A DNA stretch of 64,000 nucleotides from Pseudognaphalium luteoalbum (Eukaryota; Streptophyta; Magnoliopsida; Asterales; Asteraceae): assembly GCA_963422505.1 (NCBI GenBank), contig OY730192.1, forward strand, positions 117,857,212-117,921,211. The letters are read 5' to 3'. Positions 22,309 through 35,055 of the stretch are shown piece after piece (position 1 is the first letter of the stretch; each line of letters starts with the position of its first letter). The translations under genes and the position numbers were made by a program. The notes beneath the pieces were generated by a model. That model saw only the letters and a list, made by a program, of their open reading frames with translations. It was not told where the DNA came from and did not search any database.

Positions 22309-24680
22309 CAACAATGCTTCCTGCACCTTCCACCAAAGCTCCAGTACAACCAACTGAAGCTGAACCAGCTGCTGAGAGAATGGAACAACCCATTCATTCT
22401 CAACCCACAGTGGCTGGGGGTACCATTAGAAAACAAGGGACCAATCTAGCTACCTATCAGAGACATGCCAAAAGGCCTAGAACACAGGTGTTTGAGGCTC
22501 ATGCTGCTCAATGATCTCAGTCACATGACAGTGGTCAGGAACAGCATGTGGTCAATAAGGAGCAGAGAGACCATTATGTGAGGGCTGCTTCTACTGCTAC
22601 TAGCCCACTGGCAGAGCAGGACAGAAGTAACATACATAAGACCCAATCAGAGGCAACACCAGAACATGATTCTACTCCAGTAGATGATTTTGGTGGTCCC
22701 AGTACCAAGAACAGAGGGGAATCTGATGATCACACTAGGTATGATGCAGATTTTGCTACACATGTCAATGATTCACCTACGGAGTCACATTCTGATAGTG
22801 ATGAGGCTAGAACTAACTTGGAATTAATGAAAATGATTGATTATGTTTGGGAAAAGTTCAAGGCAGAAAAGAAAAAGAATAAAGAAAAAGATCTTCGAAT
22901 AGCAGAACTGGAGGAACGGGTTAGTTCATTGGAAAAGATTGTGGTTAAAGTTTTAAAGGAAGGAAAAGGGTATGTTCTGCTTGAAGGTGAGACCCTAAGA
23001 GATGCTTTCAAAACGGGGGAGATAATTTGGAGTAATAAGGGTGATAAGAAGAGTAAAGGAAATGTGCATGTTGATGATTTGGGTGATGTTATCAAGAATA
23101 AAGGTGATCAATCAACTTCTGAGCAGGCTGATGATTTTTGGAATGTTGGTAATAATCAGGATGATGCTGATCAGAATAAAGTACCAACTAGTTCTAATTC
23201 TGAACAAATTGATGAGGAAATTGAGATGGAAACACTAACACCTCATGAGACTGAGACTGTGAAAGAAAAATCTGAAGGTAAAAAGAAAGATGATGATAAA
23301 CAGCAAGAGAAAGAGAAAAAGATTGCATTTAAAAGACAGAAATCAATTCCTGTGTTTTCTGTTAAAGCAAAGAAACTCAAGTCAACAACTTTACCACCTG
23401 TTTCAATAAGAGAACCTTCTGCAGATCCAGCTAAAAAGAAAGATTTGCCTAAGATTGATCCAAAAAATAAAGGAAAAGGTATCTTGGAAGAAGAACCAAA
23501 GAAGAAAAAGTTTAAGCAAGTGCCAATTGAAGCAACTGTTCATGATGAGGAGTATGCTAGGAGATTACAAGCAGAGTATGATGCTGTTGTTTTAAGACAA
23601 GGATTGATAAAGGTTGAAGTGTCTCCTGGTGAATGGGTTATGATGACAAAAGAACAAGTGCAAGAATGGGATGAGCAGAATCTGAAAGAACAGAAAAAAG
23701 ATGACATTGAATTCTTAGTTGATCAGGTTAAAAGAAAGAAGGCAGAAGAAGCTAGAAAGAAAAGGGCTTCTAAACCTCCTACAAGAGCTCAGCAGAGAAA
23801 GAATTTGATTGTAAAGCTGAGAGGAGGATATATTCCTACTTCTAGGCTTAATGCTATGTCTCTTGAGACTATGCAAGGTATTTGGGATAGAGATACATTT
23901 ATAAATCCAGAAGCACAGAAGAGAGCAGAAGTTGAACTGAAATTAAAGAAAAAGGCAGAGAAAGAAAAGAAAAAGCAAGAAAAGATTGAGAAGGAGTTGG
24001 CTCAAGAGGAAGAATGGAAAAGGAAAAGTGCAGAGATCAAGGAGAAGTTGAGAAAGGAATATGCATCAATTCCTAATTTACCAAGAAAACAAGTTGATCT
24101 AAAAGATGTTATTATGGTGGAACCACTTCAAGTATAACTTCCAACTGATGATTTGCCAGGTATTATTGATTGGTCAATTGAGAAGTTTACCATTCCTGTC
24201 AAGTGTGAAAGGATAAGGATTGAAAGAGCTGATGGAAGCTTATCATTTTGGAGATCCTTCAAAGATCTGATTAAGGTGATACAAAGAGTAGATTTGGTGA
24301 GATTGTATGGAATAGGAACTGAAAAGGACTTGAATTCAAAAAGGTTTGAAAGTGTTATGGAATTGGGTACATGGAAGTGTATCAGTACGATGTTTGAACC
24401 TGAGAAGTTTATTTTTGAGTTCAACACATTTCAACAGGTCAAGAAGTGGATTTATCATAATAATCTAGGTGTGCTTCAAGTGATTATGGAAGATGGTATA
24501 ATGATGTGGATGCTGACAGATAGAGAATATGATATGAATCTGAGTTTGTTGAGAAGTTTGAGGCGTGCTAAATTGTCTGTTTCATTTAACAATGATGTGG
24601 TAGAAAATTTAGTATATATGATTTTGAATCAAATTCATAAGAAGGAAGAGTATGAGAGAAGACAGAGAGAAAAGCAATAA
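22309..24680 (+). pseudogene. Envelope-position ORF of E, C-terminal part
   Basis: Resumes after element A and stays in one frame to 24680, broken by in-frame stops at 22512-22514 and 24135-24137. A low-complexity acidic stretch (22550-22830) precedes a heptad-like coiled coil (about 22845-22965) and a long Lys/Glu-rich helical region (23260-24060). The C-terminal domain (24153-24680) matches the Y fragment (10840-11172). No signal peptide, cleavage site or membrane anchor. The charged, coiled-coil composition suggests a structural or nucleic-acid-associated protein rather than an envelope, but this is inference. Confidence 0.78.
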
Positions 24681-24751
24681 GTATTTTGAAAGCATCTGCA
24701 AGAGCTCAAAGTGAAGAATCAAGAGAAACTTAATACTGTGAGATACAGATT

Positions 24752-24767
24752 AAGTTTAGGGGGAGAT
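24752..24767 (+). other. Polypurine tract of E
   Basis: AAGTTTAGGGGGAGAT immediately before the 3' LTR TG at 24768. Confidence 0.9.
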
Positions 24768-25332
24768 TGTTGGGATTTGAAGTTTACTACAAATGTTGGT
24801 GAAAAGCATACAAGGCATTAACACTGTTATTGAAGATTTGAGGAAGACAAAGAGTTACCACTGTTAGTAGTAAAGTATTATCACTGTTAGCTTGTTTTAC
24901 AACAATTAGCACTGTTTCTAGTTTTTGTAATTAGCCGAGTCTAAGTGTTCAAGTAGTTAACACTGTTTGATAGAAACTACCACTGTTAGTATGTTTGTGG
25001 TTGTCAGCACTGTTTATGTTTATAACAGGTCGGCTAGATAAGTTTGAGTTGTTATGGAAGTTATCTTGTTTCCATAATTGTAGGAGATTGTAAATAGGAC
25101 TCTATGCATTATAAATAGAGATCCTAATACCTCGAATAGGTACGTACGATAGAACTCAATTAGCTTCAAGGTGTAAACCCTAATACAGCCGTGTATTCGT
25201 ATTATTAATCATTAATAATATTGAAGCTTTTGGTGATAATTCGTGTTCTTTAAGTAATTAGTATTTTGCAAGTATTCTTATTATTCTTGATTATTATTAA
25301 GTCTTATTCCGCAATTTTTAATAATATTCTCA
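24768..25332 (+). repeat. E 3' LTR (about 565 bp)
   Basis: Begins TGTTGGGATTTG. Array of CACTGTTAG variants about 24820-25020, TATAAATA at 25110-25117. The right end is set at ATTCTCA (25332) by analogy with the X LTR end TTCTCA; the partner LTR and duplication are outside the window, so this boundary is less certain. Confidence 0.8.
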
Positions 25333-26418
25333 AAGCTTTTACTGAAGATCTATACGGGATTAACATAAGGGCTATCAAAGAGTCAACCAATGATTACAAC
25401 ACCGCTCAGAGACACCTGATAAGGCAGATTGAACGAGAATACGATTCGTATCTCACAAATTATGGAGAACCAGTGCTCCAAAATTTGCTCAGACATATCC
25501 AAGAGTTCTCTGATTCCATTCAAGAACAAGTCACCAGAGAAGGTCAACAGCCAGAAAGGCCAGACTACCCAATGGGAGAAGTCGAGTTCTGCAGCAACCA
25601 AAGGCAAATATACCAAAAAGTATATTGTGCATTAGCTGGATCAGCTTTTCCCTAATCATCAAGTCAGAAGGCTATACTTGCATCAATGAGAACCCATCTT
25701 GAAAGAGCTACTGGAAATCCGCAAAATTATGCTGACATACGAATGGTGGGAGATCTTAGAACACTTATAGATCTCATCAAAACTGGAGAACATCTCACAA
25801 CTTCAGAAAACTTCAGGATCGTCATTCACTCCACTATTGGTCATCACGTTGAACTAATAGTAGATGAACTAAATCAAGCAGTATTCGAAGAAAATACTCA
25901 TGACATCCCAACACATTATTGGCACATGTCACCAGTCAACTTAGCATCTTATGTAATAGATCGACTGTGTGGAATGTATGAGGAAGAAGACATAGAAATT
26001 GATGCTTACAGCAACGGATACCGCGAAATATTCAGCAAGTTAATCCGTCTTCACTGACTCGGATTTTCCCTTCAACCACGAACAACATCAACTCATCAGA
26101 CAACTATGCCAAGCCACTAGATCCTTCGGAGGAGACCCATTGGCCAATGATTTTGAAGAAGTAAAAATTGAATTCATGGCTTTAATAACCTCAATAGGCA
26201 GAAACCACCCACAACGTGAAATTGTTCAAACTCACACTAGCACTCGAATCGACCCTAACGGACCAGTCAAAAGGGCAGTTCAATACATCAGCTATGGGAT
26301 GGCAATCCTCGACAAATTAGCCACTGATCACTTCAAGAGCCTCAGAATGGAATCTACCACTCCACCAACTCACATTACTGACATGATAGAACAGTTTCTG
26401 CGATACTTTCCTCCATGA
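25333..26418 (+). pseudogene. Unknown protein in D, related to the A ORF
   Basis: Begins where E ends and reads about 360 codons with an in-frame stop at 25653-25655, a stop/frameshift near 26055-26060, then to 26418. Mostly helical and hydrophilic; no gag or pol motif. Segments resemble A 12900-13805 in order and spacing, including LTTSENFRIVIHS, a following acidic loop with a VNLASYVIDRL helix, and an FEEVKIEFMALITS segment. Like the A ORF it is followed by the GGGAGGCAACCC-type motif. The N-terminus is missing or lies beyond E. No function can be assigned. Confidence 0.55.
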
Positions 26419-27020
26419 TACGCCCTACCTAGGAACCACAGTGACCATTCTAGCACCACAGACACATCCAACATCATCTGAAGAAGAAAGGACTAAGTTG
26501 AGCTCACGACTTTAAAAGAAGCGTTTCTCGAGAGGCAATCCGTGTTTTTACATTTCTGCAATTTTGCTTTCCAAGAAGTGATGAAATCTCCGACTATCTT
26601 TCACACTCGGATCATACAAAGCATGCTCCAACATGCAAGAAAATATCAACACCAGAAGAACAATATATCCGACGTGTTCACACCTACGAGACCAATCACA
26701 AGAAGACTTGATCAAGAATGCACCAAGGAAGATGGAATCCGGCAGTTGCAACCCAAGGAACACTGCAACCACCAGGGAGTACTTATATACCGTCTCTTTT
26801 TAATTTGTTTAAATATACCATATCCATTATACTTATCACTAAGTATGGGATTCAAACCCAAAACACACCCCTGAAAGAATACATCTTATATGTTTAAATT
26901 CCTAAGTGTGGGATTTTCACCCCAGTTAGAGCTTAGATTATAAACATCGAGGACGATGTTCCTTTAAGTGTGGGATAGCAGTAGTTACACTACTGTAAAA
27001 TGGATAATGGTATATGCTTG
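26419..27020 (+). other. D post-coding motif and start of 3' untranslated region
   Basis: Degraded post-coding motif 26518-26543 (AAGCGTTTCTCGAGAGGCAATCC). A 64-codon remnant ORF starts at about 26581. TAAGTGTGGGAT-type copies occur at about 26838, 26902 and 26965. Hairpin AACATCG-AGGA-CGATGTT at 26943-26960, then TAAGTGTGGGATA 26965-26977. Confidence 0.7.
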
Positions 27021-27025
27021 ATTCT
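27021..27025 (+). repeat. Target-site duplication of B (left copy)
   Basis: ATTCT; right copy 52691-52695. Confidence 0.92.
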
Positions 27026-29251
27026 TGATAACACGCAAAAAGTCACGTTTTTGCGTGCATTAATCTCACCTTTTTGGCCCAATATTTGACGAAACTAATC
27101 AAAATAGATACTTTATCATTAAAAATCGTCACATGGGCCAAAATATAGACAATGTTTCAAAAGTCATCTAAAATGATCGAAAAACACGATAAATCTAACG
27201 AATACGATCACAAGCATTCTCGTTCACTCGTTCTAGCACTTTTTGAGCTACACAAAGAATTATGACCTCTAACTTATGTCATTTTCTTCGTTAGGAAAAT
27301 ACGAACGCGTGGATATAAAGAACGCTCAAAACGGATAAACGACGAAGAAGTTACGCCCGAACGAAGAAATGAAGAACCGAGGAGCCAGCATACGGCTGAA
27401 CCAGGCTGTATACGGCTGGTCCAGGCCGTATACGGCTGGACCTAGACCGTATACGGTCTGTGCAGGCCGTATACGGCCTGTACCCAGCCGTATACGGCCT
27501 GTACCCAGCCGTATATAGCCCAGTTCAGCCGTATTCACCCAATGCACAGCCGTATACGGTCCAGTTCACCCGTATTCACCCTAACTCAGCTGTATCGTGT
27601 GTTTGGGCGATAAAAATCTGATTTTTATTTGCCCTTGCGATACAGTTGTGCATTTTGAGGTTTGGATACGGTCTACGGATACGGTTGTGCATTCTCTATA
27701 AATACTAGCCTCATTTCATCATTTTAACACACCAAAAACATTCTACACCATCTCACACCTCACTTCTACACTTTCTCTCACTACTCTCTCTCTAAATTAG
27801 TTAGTTAGTTAATTAGATTAGTTAAGCTAGTAGATTAGTAGCTTAATTGTACGAAGGTGCTCCGAGACTGCGGTGTCGCACGATTTGTAATACAGCTTTG
27901 TCAGGTTTTATAATAATCTCTATCTTGTTATTTTAAATAATGTTGTGCTGTTGCTATACTTGTTTAGAATTATTTGCTAGGATTATTGCCATGCTTAGCT
28001 AGACAAATCTGTGTTTGCTATGATAGTTGCCATGCTAGGGTAGTTATACTTAAATCATGTTGTTACTCTGTTTGTATGCGGTTGAATTATATTTGAATCT
28101 ATGAATTGAATCTCAAGTGTTTATCTATCCAACTTATGCTGTGGTTAGTGACATCCTTCTAGGCTTGGCCAATTGCTAGTTGTATGCCACTAATTATTCT
28201 GTGTCTGATGATCGTTGAACTCGACATGGCCGGTGTTCTCCTGGTTGAAATATTACCAGAGGGAGACACGGAGCGTAGGATTAGAGATAGATTAGATTCA
28301 GGCCATTTAACAAGTGTCTTAGAGAGAACTTTCGGGGCACTTGTGACTTGACCATGTACCCTGTCACTCTGCATAAACTGATCCCTGCTATGCTGCCTGT
28401 CTGCATGTTCTTGTTTGATTGTTGCTTAGGGTTTGCATGCTAGTATCTGTTATGCTGATTAGTTACATGGTTAGGTTTTCAAATATCTATCAATTGCATA
28501 TGCCAGTTTAACATGCATAGAATAGTTAAAATGATTTATATGGAATAATGATGAACAATTTAATCGGCCGTTAGACCAGACCATCCCAACTTGTCCCGGT
28601 GGGAAACCCCTGTTCATGTTTTTGTTTATTCAACAATTCATGTCATGATTTGGATATCTCAAATGTCCGAGATTGGGGGACAAGACTCGAGGATGGTTGT
28701 TGGTTAAATTGGTTGCTACATTTGGGACAACTTCCGGTGTAGTTTACATTCCATAACTGTTATCCATGTGACATATTATTTATCTGATTGCGGACAACTC
28801 TACGTTAGATAGATAATAGGCTAGTAGTTATGGCTCATTAGGAAATATTAATGTCATCTTAACTAAGGCTTTATCTCATTAACTACCCCTAAATAGCATG
28901 AGTAATTATCATAGTAAACACTCGCTTCACCTATAAGTTCTCGTTGCCACCTCCACCCCACTTTACTTTAAATTAGTTTAATTTTAGAAAATTAGTAGTT
29001 AGTTAAAACCAAAACAAACCAAAACCTCTTTTAAACCCTAGCTAAATTTCCATAGATAACTAAGGTCCTAGATCCCATGCCCGTTGTAGTTTGAAGAACG
29101 ACCCTAGGTCATACCTATCGCTATACTTATCCATAGCTTTAGTATACTTAGGACCAACATAAAACAAAATTTTTAAAACCCAACCGATCCGCGCCTCGAC
29201 GGAAGGTCCGACGACGGGGTGAGAACCCGACTGACCGTTTGGGCGCGATCA
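27026..29251 (+). repeat. B 5' LTR (2,226 bp)
   Basis: TGATAACACGC to GGGCGCGATCA. Palindrome array 27386-27590; TATAAATA 27697-27704. Contains the intact target site in which C landed in the other LTR. Confidence 0.95.
27386..27590 (+). repeat. CCGTATACGG array in B 5' LTR
   Basis: About nine 20-21 bp units with core GCCGTATACGGC. One more unit than in the 3' LTR (38035-38220), which accounts for the 21-bp length difference between the LTRs. Confidence 0.88.
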
Positions 29252-29257
29252 AGCTTT

Positions 29258-29276
29258 TGGCGCCGCTGCCGGGGAC
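29258..29276 (+). other. B primer binding site (tRNA-Asp type)
   Basis: TGGCGCCGCTGCCGGGGAC, six bases after the LTR end. Confidence 0.85.
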
Positions 29277-29413
29277 TACAACGACCGATTTAGGAATTTA
29301 GTTGTCTTAGTTATTTAGCGATCCTTTCGGAAGATCAATATCATCCGAAAGTTCCTTTTCTGTTCTTTCCTTACCAAAACTCTCTTTTCTTCCAAACCCG
29401 AACTTCATCAGCT

Positions 29414-32400
29414 ATGACGAATCGTATTACTCTCGCCTCAACCTGTGCACCACTACTGGAGGGAAGAGGAGGACCTATCGTGCTACCCGACGAAAACTTC
29501 GAAATTAAGCCTAGCGTTTTCAAGTTACTCAAAACCTTCTACCAATTTCACGGTTTTCCGCTCGATGATCCAAATTCACATTTGGTTAGATTCATCAATC
29601 TTTCTGATTCCTGTGAGCAATCAGGGATTTCGAGAGAAGTCTCCCGACTATATCTTTTTCCCTATTCTTTTTCTTCGCGTGCTCGAACCTGGTTTGATGA
29701 ACTCGAACCCAATTCGATTCATACTTGGGAAGAGTTGACTACTAAGTTTATGGCTAAGTTTTTCCCTCTTTCCAAGCAAACCAAGCTCAAAGATGATATT
29801 GTTAGTTTCCAACAGGAAACCAATGAGTCATTCTGTCTAGCATGGGAATGATTTAAGAAGATGCTTAACAGATGTCCAAATCATCAAATGGGTAAGACGA
29901 ACCTAATCTGCATATTCTACAATGGTCTGACTCCTCAGCACAAGTCAACCCTCGATACTGCTTCTCAAGGAAATTTCATGTCACATACTTCTGAAGAAGC
30001 CTGGGAGCTAGTTGAGACGATAGCAATGCATCAACATGACTGGGAGTTTGGCGAACCGGCTAAGGAAGTAACTATTACTTCGAGCCTATCCTTTGAAGTT
30101 CTGCAAGCTCAAGTGGACAATCTCTCCAGAGTCTTCAAGGATCTTCAATCTTCTACACCTCAACCTTGTAAAGGTACGGAAGAAATTCTTGTCACTACTG
30201 TTAAAAGCCCTGAATCGAACTTTCATTCTAAACCTTTCATTCAGCAGCCAACCAATAACCCACATACTCAGTTTCTGCAACCTTTATCCTCTAATATGTC
30301 AGATTCCACCGTAAATTCTCAACAACACTATAATGAAACTTTGACTAATTTAATGGTTGATCAAATGAACATAAACAAACAAGTAATAGATTTTCAAGAT
30401 AAAATTGATGCTTTACTTAAAATATCAGAAGATTTGATCAAAAACCTAGAAGTTAGTCTTAAACAACTATTTTTAAAAGTTGAGAACCAAGGAGGAATCA
30501 TGGTCATCACTAGAGGAGGTAAAGAAACCAGAAATGAGAAGTCCTCAGATAATTCTTCAAATCAACTTCCTATCTCTGAACCGACCACTGATCCAGTGCC
30601 TAGTGACACCCCTGTCACTGCACCAGATCCAGTATCACCTAAAGCCCCAGAAATCATTCCACGAACTAGGATACCCTTCCCTGGAAGGCTTAAGAAAGAG
30701 AAACAGGAAGCACAATTTGGGAAATATCTAGAAATGTTTAAAAGCCTGCACTTAAACGTTAGACTATTAGACGCTTTAGTAGAGATGCCTAGCTGTGCTA
30801 AGTTTTTCAAAGAACTCATTTCAAATAAGGAAAAATTAAGACAAATAGTTAGTTTACCCTTAGATGCTGAATGCTCAGCAATCATGTTACATGGCCTTCC
30901 ACCCAAACTAGGAGATACTGGCCGTTTCACTATTCCCTGTTTTCTTCAAAACATCCAAGTTAGTAACGCCTTAGCTGACCTAGGAGCTAGTGTCAATCTT
31001 ATGCCTTACTCTCTCTATAAGAAACTAGGATTAGGTGAACTGCTACCAACTCAAATGACCATCCAATTAGCTGATAGATTAGTTAAACTCCCCCGAGGAA
31101 TTGCTGAAGATATAATGGTCCGAGTCGGTAAATTTATCTTCCCAGTTGACTTTGTCATTATAGATATTGAGGAAGATGCCCACGTTCCCCTCATCCTTGG
31201 TAGACATTTCCTAAACACTGCCAAGGCTGTGATTGATGTAAACGAAAAATCTTTAAAACTGAGGGTCGGAGCGGAGGAAGTCACCTTTAATATTGATAAG
31301 TTGATGAAGCACCCTATGGGAGAGGATCTTGGTTTTGTGGATTCCATGCAGAAAATATATGATGAGCATTTGGAGGAGATTCTAGCAGTCAGCAGTTACG
31401 AACCTTTCTCCAGCACTGTCATCACCAAAAGAAGACTTTGCCCGGACAACATCGGACTCTGCTCGGCTATCTCTGACAAATCAGCACCTTCCGGAGAGCT
31501 GCTATTTCCTTTACCTGAAATGAAGAATCCTTTAGCACCGCCTAACTACTCTTCCACGAACAACTCTGTTGATGCTGTTCCTTTAGGCGAAGGCATCCCT
31601 ATCCCACTTTTAAGAAGAAATCAGTTTTTTCCGATACCCGAATCATCTCCGTCTGTAGCTGAAATCCTCAAATCTTTCGAGGAGATGGATTCCGGTACCT
31701 TGCCACAACTATATGAAGGTTGTGCAAAAGTAAATCCAGAAATCACCAAGAACGTGCTTTCCAATGAGACAGAACTAGTAGAGATAGCATCAGCCACTAC
31801 AGCCGACTCATCTCCAGAAGAATTAGAGTTCCAAAAGGAGTATGACGAGTTACAAAGAGACGAGATCGCTCGAATGAAACCCTCTATCGAAGAACCACCA
31901 GAATTGGAGCTGAAGGAATTACCCTCTCACTTGGAATATGCTTTTCTCGAAGGAACCTCACACCTACCCGTCATAATTGCCAAAGGTCTTTCACCAAAAG
32001 AGAAAGCAAGACTTATCCAGGTCTTGAAGTCACACAAGAAGGCGATTGCATGGAAGATTTCTGATATACAAGGGATCAGTCCAAACTACTGCACGCACAA
32101 GATACTCATGGAAAACGACTTCAAACCTTCTATACAAAGACAGAGGAGAGTAAACCCGAAGATTCAAGACGTGGTCAAGAAAGAGGTTATCAAACTCTTG
32201 GATGCTAGTTTGATCTATCCTATCTCAGATTCCCCATGGGTCAGCCCAGTTCAGGTTGTCCCAAAGAAAGGAGGAATGATGGTCATCGCTAACGAAAACA
32301 ATGAATTGATTCCTACACGAACCGTCACCGGCTGGAGGGTGTGTATCGACTACCGGAAATTAAATGAAGCCACTCGGAAAGATCACTTCCCTCTGCCGTT

Positions 32401-34729
32401 CATCGATCAGATGTTGGAAAGATTATCAGGGAATGAATATTACTGCTTCCTCGATGGTTTCTCCGGCTATTTTCAAATTCCTCTCGATCCAAAGGACCAG
32501 GAAAAGACGACATTCACATGCCCATATGGTACATTTGCCTACCGCCGCATGCCATTCGGTTTATGCAATGCGCCTGCAACATTTCAAAGGTGTATGGTGG
32601 CAATATTCCATGACATGATTGAACAATGTATGGAGGTATTCATGGACGACTTCTCTGTCTTCGGTGATTCCTTCACATCTTGTCTTTCCAACCTTGAAAG
32701 GATGTTAACCCGATGCGAAGAATCAAATCTTGTCTTAAACTGGGAAAAGTGCCACTTTATGGTGAAAGAAGGAATAGTTTTAGGACATCGAATATCAAAA
32801 TCTGGAATCGAAGTTGACAAAGCCAAAGTTGAGACTATTGCCAAACTTCCGCCACCTACTTCTGTTAAAGCCATTCGCAGTTTTCTAGGTCACGCCGGAT
32901 TCTACCGTCGCTTTATCAAGGATTTCTCTAAGATCTCTCGACCTATGATGCACCTTCTCGAGAAGGACACTCCGTTTGTCTTTTCAGATGATTGTCTTAA
33001 AGCTTTCAACATTTTAAAGGATCAGCTCACACATGCACCGATCATGGTCGCCCCCGATTGGAGTCTTCCGTTTGAAATCATGTGCGATGCTAGTGACTTC
33101 GCTGTTGGAGTTGTCTTAGGGCGAAGGAAGGAGAAGCAGTTTCAGCCAATCTACTATGCCAGCAAGACACTCACTCATGCACAAGAGAATTACACCACGA
33201 CAGAGAAAGAGCTTCTTGCGGTAGTATTCACTTTTGATAAATTTCGTTCTTACTTAATATTGTCAAAAACTATTGTCTATACAGATCACTCAGCCTTGAA
33301 GTATCTCTTCAAAAAGCAAGACGCTAAGCCAAGACTGCTTAGATGGATTCTCCTTCCACAAGAATTTGACATAGAAATCAAGGATAAAAAGGGAGCCGAG
33401 AATGTCGCAGCAGATCATCTTAGTCGACTGGAAAATCCGTCGATGGAGAAGCTTGATGAGAGAGAGATTCAAGACCAGTTTCCTGAAGAACAACTCATGA
33501 ATATCGGAGGATACCAAAAGGGATCTCAATTCACTTACAACCCTTGGTATGCAGACTACGCAAATTATCTGGTTGGAGGAATTGTGCCAAAAGGATTGCC
33601 CACTTCTAGAAAGCGCAAATTCTTTAGAGACGTAAAGAACTACTATTGGGACGATCCATACTTATTCAAAGTATGCCCGGACCAAATCATCAGAAGATGC
33701 GCAGACGAGAAGGAGGCAAGGAACATTCTTCACCAAAGTCATCACGGACCAACTAGAGGACATCACGGAGCAAATATGACTGCAAGAAAGGTATATGACT
33801 CTGGCTTCTACTGGCCTACTATATTCAGAGACACTCACGACTTGGTGAAACGCTGTGATGCTTGCCAAAGGTTTGGAAGTATTTCATCGAGAAGTGAAAT
33901 GCCACTTACTAACATCCAAGCTTGCGAGATCTTTGATATATGGGGGTTGGATTTTATGGGACCATTCCCAAAATCATATGGGAAAGAGTATATTCTGGTT
34001 GCTGTCGACTACGTCTCCAGATGGGCCGAAGCCTAAGCATTTACTACAAATGATTCCCGAGTAGTAGTAAAATTCTTAAAGCAGCTCTTCTCACGTTTCG
34101 GTACTCCAAAAGCGATCATCAGTGATCGAGGCACGCACTTCTGTAATGCTCAGTTTATGAGGACATTACAATATTATGGTGTCACCCATAAGACCTCTAC
34201 GGCTTACCACCCGCAGACGAATGGGCAAGCCGAAGTGACGAATCGAGCGCTCAAAAGAATTTTAGAACGAACCGTGGTTAATCATAGGGAAAGATGGGCT
34301 GAAAAATTAGACGATGCTCTGTGGGCGTTCAGAACCGCATATAAATCACCACTAGGAACCACGCCTTATAGACTAGTCTACGGAAAAGCGTGTCATCTAC
34401 CGATAGAGTTGGAGTATAAAGCTCACTGGGCGCTAAGAGGTTGTAATATAGATCCTTCTGCAATTGGATCACATCGGAAAATGCAACTGAATGAACTAGC
34501 CGAATTAAGAGACCAAGCATATGATAGCTCTCTGCACTTCAAAGAACGAACAAAGAATACTCATGATGCAAAACTCAAATATTCTAAGTTCAAGCCTGGA
34601 GACAAAGTTCTTCTCTTCAATTCGCGCTTCAAGAAATTCTCCGGCAAATTCAGATCAAGGTGGAGCGGACCATTTGTTATATCAAAAGTCTTTACCTTCG
34701 GAGCAGTCGAACTAGAAGCCCCGGACTAG
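29414..34729 (+). pseudogene. gag-pol: Athila gag-pol polyprotein of B, two in-frame stops
   Basis: A single frame of about 1,770 codons from ATG 29414 to 34729, broken only by TGA at 29849-29851 (in gag) and TAA at 34034-34036 (in the integrase core). Order: gag (29414-30500; retrotrans-gag segment around SSRARTWFDELE), retropepsin-type protease (DLGASVNLMP near 30975), RT (about 32190-32800; catalytic FMDD near 32640), RNase H (about 33070-33420; CDAS), integrase with HHCC zinc finger (about 33725-33870), core with DFMGPF and, after the stop, SDRGTHF and YHPQTNGQAE. No chromodomain, as expected for Athila. Its products would reverse-transcribe and integrate B and, in trans, pol-less relatives. 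The stops imply this copy is inactive unless they are read through. Confidence 0.95.
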
Positions 34730-34763
34730 TAGGTACAAGGAGTCAAGCTAGAGACTCTCTAAA

Positions 34764-34786
34764 CAAGCGCTCTTGGGAGGCACCCC
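34764..34786 (+). other. Conserved post-pol motif GGGAGGCACCCC
   Basis: CAAGCGCTCTTGGGAGGCACC, just after the pol stop; matches A 13921-13947 and D 26518-26543. Confidence 0.75.
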
Positions 34787-35055
34787 ACTGCTTATCTAAT
34801 ATTATTTCTTAGTTATTTTTGCTTTAGTATTATCATCCCTAAACTAACGATGCAGGATAACCCAAGTATCTGACAATGCTACACTCCTACATATACATCA
34901 GATAAGTTTTATTCATAGTATACAAACGCGAATGAACAGATGACCTCGCAAAGCTTTAACATCTAAACAAACATTTCTCGAAGTCATCTGATTATTTTGC
35001 ATTTGTATACCCATATTAAAACTATAGCATTACCTGTTTATCTTTATGTTTCAGG

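Larger units (their letters stand above)
1252..25332 (+). mobile_element. Element E: Sirevirus-like Copia, 3' two-thirds, interrupted by A
   Basis: Order: pol (1252-4301), spacer with motif array and TATA box (4302-5111), envelope-position ORF (5112-5880 resuming at 22309-24680), polypurine tract, 3' LTR (24768-25332). The left part is cut by insertion of F at 1251/1252 and continues outside the window. Element A sits inside the envelope-position ORF with a perfect GTTTC duplication. The YVDD reverse transcriptase, integrase before RT, and long extra ORF after pol place it with Sirevirus-type Copia elements. Many stops and frameshifts show it is old. Confidence 0.85.
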
